Source: JACCXJ01 sp052387115
GTDB taxonomy: Bacteria; Pseudomonadota; Gammaproteobacteria; JACCXJ01
Assembly (NCBI GenBank): GCA_052387115.1
Contig: JBQTJM010000367.1
Location: forward strand, 1-22,219
Direction of reading: 5' to 3'
Length of the DNA stretch: 22,219 nt
Shown: positions 15,559-21,286 of the stretch, piece by piece
Layout: each line of letters starts with the position of its first letter
Numbering within the stretch: position 1 is the first letter of the stretch
Program-made: the position numbers and the translations under genes
Notes under the pieces: generated by a model
What the model was told of the DNA's origin: nothing
Databases searched by the model: none
The model's input: only the letters and a program-made list of their open reading frames with translations

Positions 15559-16195
15559 GGCGCTTACCCACGAGATGGAGCGGCTGGCGCCCGTGCTCTG
15601 CGCCTCGCTCTCGGGCATGCCTTTCACGTTAGCTGGAGAGACGGCGCTGGCGTTGCAGCTCGGGCATCGTATATCGGTAGACTTCGACTGGTTTTGTCCC
15701 GAGGATATTCTGTCCTTGCGGCTTGGCGAGCGGTTCGCCGCGCTGGGGCTCGAGCTCACACCGATCCAAGACACGGCCCATACGTTTGAGTGTTTGCTTG
15801 CCGGGGTGCGATGCAGCTTCTTTTCGTTCCGGCCGCGCTTCGAGCGCGCTTCGGTCTCCTTGCACGGGAAGCCGCTCGCAGCCATTCGGGACATCGCGGC
15901 CATGAGGCTCGTGGCCATCAGCCAGCGCGGTGCCCGCAAGGACTTCTATGACCTCTTCGAGGTCCTGAGGGATCGATCTTTGGCAGACATCGCGCGTCGG
16001 CTCCGCGCGATGTACACGGATCCGGCACCGAACCCTGTTCATATCGCCAAATCGCTCGTGTACTTCGCGGATGCCGAGGACGAGCCTGAGCCGCGCATGC
16101 TGAACGGCGTGCAGTGGCTAGAGGTCAAGGCCTATTTCAGCCTCCATGCCCGTAAGCACACGGATATCCTGATCCAGGAGCTTGGGTGGCATTAA
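15545..16195 (+). CDS. Nucleotidyltransferase toxin, AbiEii/AbiGii family
   Basis: Contains FTLAGETALALQLGHRISVDFDWF, the AbiEii nucleotidyltransferase motif with SVDFD as metal-binding acidic pair, followed by PLAAIRDIAAMRLVAISQRGARKDFYDLFEVL, the second family motif (KDFYDL). Family members transfer nucleotides to RNA targets and arrest growth in abortive infection. The usual GG-T-A-L reads GETAL here, a possible weakening. The true start is uncertain. TTG 15545 gives an N-terminus of normal length overlapping the antitoxin by 14 bases. ATG 15575 is the nearest standard start and would give about 206 residues. Confidence 0.75.
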   Translation: MLRLEALTHEMERLAPVLCASLSGMPFTLAGETALALQLGHRISVDFDWFCPEDILSLRLGERFAALGLELTPIQDTAHTFECLLAGVRCSFFSFRPRFERASVSLHGKPLAAIRDIAAMRLVAISQRGARKDFYDLFEVLRDRSLADIARRLRAMYTDPAPNPVHIAKSLVYFADAEDEPEPRMLNGVQWLEVKAYFSLHARKHTDILIQELGWH

Positions 16196-16216
16196 TTCAG
16201 CCAAACGGTGGCCGCC

Positions 16217-16447
16217 ATGAACATTCGCGATGCGATGGACATACTGGCAACCCTTCCCCCACAGCAGCAAGCGGAGGTGCTCGATTTCATCGAGTTTCTC
16301 AGCTCGCGCCGGCCGGCGAAGGCGCGCGGGCGGAAGCTCAGCCCGTTGCGGGAGGAGCCATTCATCGGCATGTGGGAGAACCGGAAAGACATGGCGGATA
16401 GCGCCTCCTGGGTGCGCGAGGTCCGAAAAAAGGAGTGGGGCGTGTGA
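16217..16447 (+). CDS. VapB-like / DUF2281-type antitoxin
   Basis: A 76-residue protein (MNIRDAMDILATLPPQQQAEVLDFIEFLSSR) with the helical 'LPPQQQAEVLDFIEFL' typical of DUF2281-type antitoxins. Its C-terminal part (EEPFIGMWENRKDMADSASWVREVRKKEW) is the toxin-binding tail often seen ahead of PIN toxins. A GTG at 16208 is an alternative start. The stop overlaps the GTG of the PIN-domain gene (GTGA), as is usual for vapBC pairs. Confidence 0.7.
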   Translation: MNIRDAMDILATLPPQQQAEVLDFIEFLSSRRPAKARGRKLSPLREEPFIGMWENRKDMADSASWVREVRKKEWGV

Positions 16448-16837
16448 CGGCCTCGGTCCTGGTCGATACGGATATCCTGATCGACGTCTCGCGAAAGCTG
16501 GTATTCGCGCTTGACTTTCTCGACGCGCTGGAACGGGAGGGGGCGGTGGGGATCTCCCTGATCACCAAGCTGGAGCTGATGTCGGGCTGCCGCAACAAGC
16601 GAGAGCTTCGGACTACAGAGCGATTTCTCCGGCGTTTCGTCGTCATCAATCTTGGGCAAGGTGTCGGCGATCACGCGGAACGTCCGCGAGTACCGCCTGA
16701 GTCACGGACTCATGATCCCGGACTGCTTGATTGCCGCGACCGCCATCGCCCTGAACCTACCGCTGGCCACCAAGAACCGCCGCGACTTCCGGTTCATCGA
16801 CGGGCTGATGTTCCAGCCATACGGCGAGAATCAATGA
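16444..16837 (+). pseudogene. vapC: VapC-like PIN-domain RNase toxin, frameshifted
   Basis: Starts at GTG 16444. The first frame gives VLVDTDILIDVSRK, the PIN opening with catalytic Asp, then GISLITKLELMSGC with the conserved Glu. The rest lies in the +1 frame from ~16652: GKVSAITRNVREYRLSHGL, MIPDCLIAATAIALNLPLAT and KNRRDFRFIDGL, holding the C-terminal Asp cluster. Removing one T from the TT at ~16651-16652 joins them into a normal ~130-residue VapC. VapC toxins cut tRNA or rRNA. A one-base insertion could be natural inactivation or an assembly error. Confidence 0.75.
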
Positions 16838-17136
16838 AGAGTGATGGCGTTTCCCGGACTCGTGCGTGGCGGCTGCATTTGCGTCTAGCGCACCCGGCGT
16901 ATCGTCAGCCCCGCTACGGGAGGAATCACCGCAATGCACCCTCCCACATCTGGCTCTTCGGCTCGCGCGCCGACGATAAGGCGTGCGGCGGCGACGTGGA
17001 TGTCTGTCGAAGCCGAGGCCGTGCCGCCCGAAGGGCGAGCAGGAGGCCGGCTGGGTGCAGGCGTGGTGCTGGAAGAGATCTAGAAGCGGAGCAGCCGATC
17101 TTCCAGATCGCCAAGATGACCGGGGTGCCGCTATGA
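16834..17136 (+). pseudogene. Decayed MNT-type nucleotidyltransferase (antitoxin of MNT-HEPN pair)
   Basis: Begins at ATG 16834, overlapping the vapC stop (ATGA). HIWLFGSRADDKACGGDVDV (residues ~37-56) is the GSR-x-x-GG-D-x-D nucleotidyltransferase motif, and the frame ends PIFQIAKMTGVPL, the usual C-terminal tail of this family. Between them (~17000-17090) the reading is Arg-rich nonsense. Residues 1-36 also look scrambled, so an internal deletion or a pair of compensating frameshifts destroyed it. Intact relatives AMPylate and silence a HEPN RNase partner. Confidence 0.6.
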
Positions 17137-17207
17137 CGCTGGTTGCTGAAGGAACACTATTGGCCCTCCGTGCCGGGGCGGAGATGCGCCGGCTGCGAAA
17201 CATCTGA
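17133..17207 (+). CDS. Tiny ORF, possible stub of a HEPN partner
   Basis: A 24-codon ORF whose ATG overlaps the preceding stop (ATGA), exactly where a HEPN toxin gene would follow an MNT gene. The encoded MTLVAEGTLLALRAGAEMRR is too short for a domain. It may be a leftover start of the lost toxin or chance. Confidence 0.2.
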   Translation: MTLVAEGTLLALRAGAEMRRLRNI

Positions 17208-17222
17208 CCGGCCAAGCGTCCG

Positions 17223-17525
17223 ATGACCACCTACTTCGTCACGCGCCACCCGGGAGCTCGCGCGTGGGCAGCCGAGGAGGGGATTATCATCGACGAAACG
17301 ATCGAGCACCTCGACCCCCACGAGCTACAGCCGGGGGACGTCGTCATCGGGAGCTTGCCGGTCAATCTCGCCGCCGAGGTCTGTGCCCGCGGGGGACGTT
17401 ACCTGCACCTCACTATGGAGGTGCCTCCCGAGTGGCGCGGCGTCGAGCTAACCGTCGAAGATATGCGGCGGTTCGGCACGCGGGTCGAGCAGTACGATGT
17501 GAAGCGCATGCCTGGCGTCTGTTGA
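17223..17525 (+). CDS. csx16: Csx16, CRISPR-associated probable ring nuclease
   Basis: A 100-residue protein, TIGR02620/VVA1548-like. It starts TTYFVTRHPGARAWAAEEGI and continues with HLDPHELQPGDVVIGSLPVN, LAAEVCARGGRYLHLTMEVP and WRGVELTVEDM, all characteristic of Csx16. The length is normal and the frame is intact. Csx16 occurs only near type III CRISPR loci. Recent work places it among ring nucleases that break down cyclic oligoadenylate; I rely on memory for this. Its presence implies that the locus once made, or still makes, cOA. No clear ribosome site precedes ATG 17223. Confidence 0.85.
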   Translation: MTTYFVTRHPGARAWAAEEGIIIDETIEHLDPHELQPGDVVIGSLPVNLAAEVCARGGRYLHLTMEVPPEWRGVELTVEDMRRFGTRVEQYDVKRMPGVC

Positions 17526-17604
17526 TGCTTGAAATCGGACGGAGCCGCTCGGCGAAGGATCATGTTTCAGGCACACACAGTCATGCGATGGTCCATGTTA
17601 TGCC

Positions 17605-17665
17605 GGCATCCAGGGCGCACGGATGCCCTCCATGGCGGCTGGATTCCGGCAATCCCTGCCGGAAT
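17605..17665. repeat. REP-like double palindrome
   Basis: Two perfect inverted repeats lie 15 bases apart: GGCATCC/GGATGCC (17605-17611 with 17621-17627) and ATTCCGGCA/TGCCGGAAT (17643-17651 with 17657-17665). The second, in the form GGATTCCGGCAATCCCTGCC, is a familiar type of intergenic repeat in proteobacteria. It fills much of the gap between csx16 and the next gene and could form a transcription-ending or RNA-protecting hairpin. Confidence 0.6.
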
Positions 17666-17730
17666 GACGGTCTAGCACGGAAGATGACCCCAGGCCCTGG
17701 GTATTCAAGCCACAAGAATCGGAGCGATCG

Positions 17731-18183
17731 ATGACGAGACGGGCGCCAGGGTTACAGCAGGAGCGGCTCTATCGGGTGTTGATCCACCATTTGGGTTCGG
17801 CAAGGCCCATGAGTTTGGTGGTTGCGCTTCTCTTCCTCATGGCGTTCAGTTGGGCGACGGATATCGTCTACGAGATCGGACAGAGTATTCTGGGCTCGTG
17901 GATGCGATGGTCGGTCTTTGGCCTGTTCGTCATCCTGGTTTTGGCTTTCATCCTTGCCGCCCGAACATCCGCGTCACGATTTCATCCCAGGGTGGTTGAA
18001 GACGACAGTCCGACCAAAGTGCGGGGGCTAATCTTGTTTTTGAGCGTGATCCGGAGCGAAGATGGTGAGCAAATCAAAGAGAACATCTCGGCGGGGCTGT
18101 CACTCGACTCTTTTCGCCAATCGTTTGGCCGCCTGGCTTGGAGGATGCCGGTCGAGGCCATCGCCTACCATCGGGAAGGTTAG
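17731..18183 (+). CDS. Two-TM protein cut off at the start of a probable CARF domain
   Basis: A 150-residue protein with two membrane helices (~27-47 and ~59-77) followed by a soluble part: TKVRGLILFLSVIRSEDGEQ (from ~95) and FGRLAWRMPVEAIAYHREG at the end. A hydrophobic strand followed by a polar turn and a 'W-x-MP-x-x-AI-x-(Y)H' stretch is how CARF-type domains of membrane-anchored CRISPR effectors often begin. A CARF domain needs ~130 more residues, so this copy is truncated at ~18180, where palindrome-rich non-coding sequence begins. The TM-plus-CARF reading is an inference from layout and neighbourhood, not from a firm motif. If correct, it was a cOA-sensing membrane effector. Confidence 0.5.
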   Translation: MTRRAPGLQQERLYRVLIHHLGSARPMSLVVALLFLMAFSWATDIVYEIGQSILGSWMRWSVFGLFVILVLAFILAARTSASRFHPRVVEDDSPTKVRGLILFLSVIRSEDGEQIKENISAGLSLDSFRQSFGRLAWRMPVEAIAYHREG

Positions 18184-18229
18184 GATGGGGGTTGAGGTTT
18201 TCAGAATAATGCGACGCTCGACACCCTAA

Positions 18230-18283
18230 CCCTCCCCCTTCCAGGGGGAGGGAATATTGATGCTGGCAACTTATTGAAGTTGC
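18230..18283. repeat. Two hairpins in an AT-richer intergenic stretch
   Basis: CCCTCCCCCT/AGGGGGAGGG (18230-18239 with 18243-18252) is a 10-bp palindrome of the 'accctaaccctcccc' type, common as an intergenic repeat. GCAACTT/AAGTTGC (18266-18272 with 18277-18283) follows. The 18184-18472 gap is otherwise non-coding and notably AT-richer from 18250 to 18345. It probably contains the promoter for the following gene, but I cannot pick -35/-10 boxes with confidence. Confidence 0.45.
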
Positions 18284-18472
18284 AAATGAAACAGAATTTG
18301 TTCGAGTTGCTGTGTTCAACATTTCGAATGTAAGTTCTGACGCGAATTACCTCCACGACCGAGCCGCTGCTACGCCTCCTCGGCCCGCAAGCTTGCCGAA
18401 CCCCGTCCCGCACCGCAGTCCACTGTAGCCTTCTCCCGTTCGCCGCACGTGTCGGCGTACCGGAGACCCATC

Positions 18473-19591
18473 ATGTTTCGAAAGCTCAGTTGGGCCGCGC
18501 AGCTCGCTGCTGGCGTCGCGCTCTTCGTGATCTCGTTCCTCTTGGAGGGCTTGGTGTTGACGGCCTTCCTTGCCAACGCCGCCCTGGCCTTTTCCTTGAC
18601 CGCCGCGCTCGAGGTCAGCAAGGCCCTGACCATCGTCCTCTACCGCTTCATGCAGAACCAGACCGTCACGCCCTACCCGGCGAGCACGCGCGCGCTGGTC
18701 CTCTCCTTCCGTGCGGCGCTGTTTCTGCTGTCGGCCGCCTGTTCCGTCATGTACCTCGCCGAGGGGCTCGACCGGCCGGGGCTCGAGGACGCACGGGCCG
18801 CGGACCTGAAGCGTCTCGATGACGAGCACAACGTGGGGCTCGCCCGCCTCCGCGAGGAGCATGACAGCGACCGGAGAGAGGCGTTACCAGGCCTCGAAGA
18901 GCGTTATCGCGAGCAGGGCCGAGCCATCGCGGGGCGCTACCTGCCGGCCATCCGCGCCCTGGAGCAAGCCCTGGATCGCGAGATGGGGATCGCCGTCAAC
19001 GGCAGGTTCGCGGGGCCGCGCTACCGGGAGATCGAACGCCGGCTCGCGGAGGAGAAAGCTGCGTACGAGCGTGATCGCGCGCGGCTCGGCGCGGGAGAGA
19101 CGCGGGAGCAAAGACGAGTCGGCGATACCCTCGCCATACGCTACGGCGCGGCGCAAGAGAAAGCCGAAGAGGCGTATCACCGGCGCCGCGAGGTCCTGTC
19201 CCACGACGACTACGTGGGCGACGACCGGGTCGAGAATCCCCTGGTCGATGCGTTCATCACCGTGACCAACCGCGTCCTGGGCACACATCTCCACACTTTG
19301 CACTTCGTGTTCACCTTCTCGCTCTTCCTGAGCTTTTTGATCGAGCTCGGGATCTCGGTAGCCTTCGAGAATCTGACCCCGATCACCTATCCCGGCGAGC
19401 TCTGGTTCCAAGGCCGACAGGTCCTCTCTGGCCCGCTCTTGCGTCCATCGCCCTTGGGGACCGGGAACTGGCGAAGGGGCGCGGGGCCGCCTGCGTATCC
19501 TCTCGGCCTTGAGCCTCCGCGACAAGGTCCTGCAGCGCGCCGTCCTGACCGTGATCGAGCGCATCGCCGAGGCGCTCTTCCACCACGATAG
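18473..19591 (+). CDS. Unrecognised membrane / coiled-coil protein, C-terminus run into RT gene
   Basis: A 372-residue product from ATG 18473 (GTG 18449 is an alternative). It has three N-terminal membrane helices (~8-28, ~33-56, ~72-95), then a long charged helical region (~97-225, rich in E/R/A heptad-like spacing), then a hydrophobic segment FVFTFSLFLSFLIELGISVAF (~275-298). After LTPI (~304) the last 68 residues are Pro/Arg/Gly-rich and overlap the reverse transcriptase gene in another frame. They are probably not the original end. I do not recognise the family. The membrane-helices-plus-stalk shape and position next to a CRISPR RT suggest an ancillary membrane protein of the locus. Confidence 0.6.
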   Translation: MFRKLSWAAQLAAGVALFVISFLLEGLVLTAFLANAALAFSLTAALEVSKALTIVLYRFMQNQTVTPYPASTRALVLSFRAALFLLSAACSVMYLAEGLDRPGLEDARAADLKRLDDEHNVGLARLREEHDSDRREALPGLEERYREQGRAIAGRYLPAIRALEQALDREMGIAVNGRFAGPRYREIERRLAEEKAAYERDRARLGAGETREQRRVGDTLAIRYGAAQEKAEEAYHRRREVLSHDDYVGDDRVENPLVDAFITVTNRVLGTHLHTLHFVFTFSLFLSFLIELGISVAFENLTPITYPGELWFQGRQVLSGPLLRPSPLGTGNWRRGAGPPAYPLGLEPPRQGPAARRPDRDRAHRRGALPPR

Positions 19592-20126
19592 CTTCGGCTA
19601 CCGCCCCGGCCGGAACGTGGACATGGCCCTGCGGCGCGTGCAGGAGCGTGTCGCCTGCGGCCTCAATTGGTTGGTAGACGCCGATATCCGGAGCTTCTTC
19701 GACCGCATTCCACACCGCCCCCTTCGCAAGATCTTGAAAGAGAGGATCCCCGATCGCGAGGTCCTCGGGCTCATCGACGGCTGGCTTGCCATGGGACCCT
19801 CGCAGGCGAGCATCTTCGAGATCCGGCGCGGCATCCCGCAGGGGGCCATCCTCTCGCCGATCCTCTGCAACCTCTATCTGCACGAGCTCGACCGGGTTCT
19901 GTCGGACAAGAACATCCCCTTCGTGCGCTACGCCGACGACTTCCTGCTCTTCACACCGGAGCAGAAGACTGCCGAGAAAGCGCTCGGCTTCGTGGCCGCC
20001 CGCCTTCGGGCCCTCGGGCTCGAGCTGCACCCCGAGAAGACCCGGGTGATCGAAAGCGGTCCCGCATTCAGCTTCCTCGGCCGGCCCCTCCCCCGCCCGC
20101 CCAAACCGGCCGCCTCCAAGGCGTAA
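19509..20126 (+). CDS. Reverse transcriptase of CRISPR/group II intron type, truncated
   Basis: A 205-residue RT core from TTG 19509. Motifs in order: SFGYRPGRNVDMAL (motif 2), VDADIRSFFDRIPH with D57/D59 (motif A), RRGIPQGAILSPILCNLYLHELD (motif B), FVRYADDFLLF with YADD at 141-144 (motif C), GLELHPEKTRVIE (motif D) and FSFLGRPL (motif E). The catalytic residues are intact. The frame also reads GRLRILSALSLRDKV just upstream, but the earlier fingers region is missing and no thumb follows. The sequence style (SFGYRPGRNVDMA) is that of RTs fused or next to Cas1 in type III loci, which copy RNA into spacers. There is no Cas1 domain and no cas1 or cas2 in the window. It is likely a remnant; activity is doubtful without thumb and fingers. 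Confidence 0.75.
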   Translation: MSLRDKVLQRAVLTVIERIAEALFHHDSFGYRPGRNVDMALRRVQERVACGLNWLVDADIRSFFDRIPHRPLRKILKERIPDREVLGLIDGWLAMGPSQASIFEIRRGIPQGAILSPILCNLYLHELDRVLSDKNIPFVRYADDFLLFTPEQKTAEKALGFVAARLRALGLELHPEKTRVIESGPAFSFLGRPLPRPPKPAASKA

Positions 20127-20296
20127 CCGAATCGACCCCTGTCCTTGAAGGCTGGAACCAGGTAGACTTCGGGTTGGGAGATGTCTCTCGGGATGACAAG
20201 CGTAGCCGCGCGACACCTAACTCCTATGTTCGATCTGCCTGTGGATAACTCGACGCGTATCCCATTGACCGGGAGCAGGTTTTGTCGATGGGGTGG
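20127..20296 (+). promoter_or_regulatory. Presumed CRISPR leader
   Basis: 170 bases of non-coding sequence directly 5' of the first repeat. Repeat polarity (3' end ATTGAAAC) puts the leader on this side, so the array promoter and, formerly, the spacer integration signal should lie here. It is not strikingly AT-rich and no clear promoter boxes stand out. Confidence 0.45.
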
Positions 20297-20754
20297 GTCC
20301 GAACGACGCCCTGATGAAGAAGGGATTGAAACCCCACCACGGCGATCTATTATGCAACCGTCCTGCGTCCGAACGACGCCCTGATGAAGAAGGGATTGAA
20401 ACGCGAGAAGCTGTGCGTCTCGCCAGGCCAACACAGTCCGAACGACGCCCTGATGAAGAAGGGATTGAAACCTTTGATGTGAACTCCATACACCTCCTTT
20501 GTTCCGTCCGAACGACGCCCTGATGAAGAAGGGATTGAAACGTACTTCCAAAGGCGGAGTTTTTCGTCGAGCTTCGTCCGAACGACGCCCTGATGAAGAA
20601 GGGATTGAAACGCTTCTTCCAGCTCCAGTAACCCATCCAATGGGTGTCCGAACGAACGACGCCCTGATGAAGAAGGGATTGAAACCCAGACATTGGTGAC
20701 TACCGCACGCATGTTGACGTCCGAACGACGCCCTGATGAAGAAGGGATTGAAAC
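20297..20754 (+). CRISPR. CRISPR array, 7 repeats of 36 bp and 6 spacers
   Basis: Repeats start at 20297, 20367, 20436, 20506, 20576, 20646 and 20719. They begin GTCCGAACGACGCCCTG and end AAGGGATTGAAAC, and six of seven are identical. Spacers are 34, 33, 34, 34, 34 and 33 bp. Repeat bases 13-16 (CCCT) pair with 25-28 (AGGG) to form a small stem. Cutting right after base 28 leaves the 8-nt AUUGAAAC handle expected from Cas6 in type III systems, so transcription is on +, away from the RT gene. The last repeat is as perfect as the first, so the array may have been shortened at its far end, perhaps when the IS arrived 36 bases beyond. Confidence 0.97.
20646..20685 (+). repeat. Variant sixth repeat with 4-base duplication
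   Basis: This repeat unit is 40 bases because the 5' part reads GTCCGAACGAACGACGCCC, a tandem copy of GAAC. The preceding spacer keeps the normal 34-base length, so the extra bases belong to the repeat. The stem and handle regions are unchanged, so Cas6 processing should still work. Confidence 0.85.
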
Positions 20755-20848
20755 CTTATCCTTGAGACTGCATCTCCCGCCGTCCCCCCTGTGTCAACGT
20801 AACGTGAGACACCTTTCTTTGTGAGTTTACTGTAGAAAGGTGAAGCCC

Positions 20849-21286
20849 ATGAACCAGGAGATACAACCGTTGTTCGAAATCGATGCAATGAAGGTCGCGG
20901 TCGGCAGTACGCCCGATCCCGAAGTAGCCGCGTTGCCCAAGCGGCGGCAGTTCTCCGTGGCGTATAAGCGTCGCATCGTGCGCGAGGCCGATGCTTGCCG
21001 GGTGCCTGGGGAGGTGGGTGCGCTATTGCGCCGGGAAGGGCTGTACAGCTCGCACCTCACATACTGGCGCCGCGAGGTAGAGGCCGGTGAAAACGCGGCG
21101 CTCGCCCCAAAGCGGCGGGGTCCCAAGCCGGATCTCGCCAAGGCCGAGTCGCGCCGCGTCGAGGCCTTGGAGCGCGAGGTGACTCGGTTGCGGCAGAAGC
21201 TGGAACGGGCCGAGCAGATCATCGAGGCCCAAAAAAAACTCTGCGAGATCCTGGGACTGCCCGTGGGCGAGGAGCCCTCGCGATGA
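20849..21286 (+). CDS. IS3-family transposase OrfA
   Basis: A 145-residue protein from ATG 20849, with AAGG 8 bases upstream (GTG 20840 is a poorer start). RRQFSVAYKRRIVREADAC and GEVGALLRREGLYSSHLTYW form the helix-turn-helix DNA-binding part. VEALEREVTRLRQKLERAEQ is the leucine-zipper-like oligomerisation segment. OrfA recognises the IS ends and regulates OrfB. It overlaps orfB by ATGA. Confidence 0.85.
   Translation: MNQEIQPLFEIDAMKVAVGSTPDPEVAALPKRRQFSVAYKRRIVREADACRVPGEVGALLRREGLYSSHLTYWRREVEAGENAALAPKRRGPKPDLAKAESRRVEALEREVTRLRQKLERAEQIIEAQKKLCEILGLPVGEEPSR

Noticed and set aside
18266..18305. Possible degenerate CRISPR repeat (ATTGAAGTTGCAAATGAAAC)
   Set aside because: It shares only the ATTGAA and TGAAAC pieces with the array repeat, is not repeated, and is better explained by the local GCAACTT/AAGTTGC hairpin.
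20217..20712. Minus-strand ORFs with repeated FNPFFIRASFG / QSLLHQGVVRT
   Set aside because: These are translations of the CRISPR repeats, not a repeat protein. The 36-base repeats with unique 33-34-base spacers explain them.
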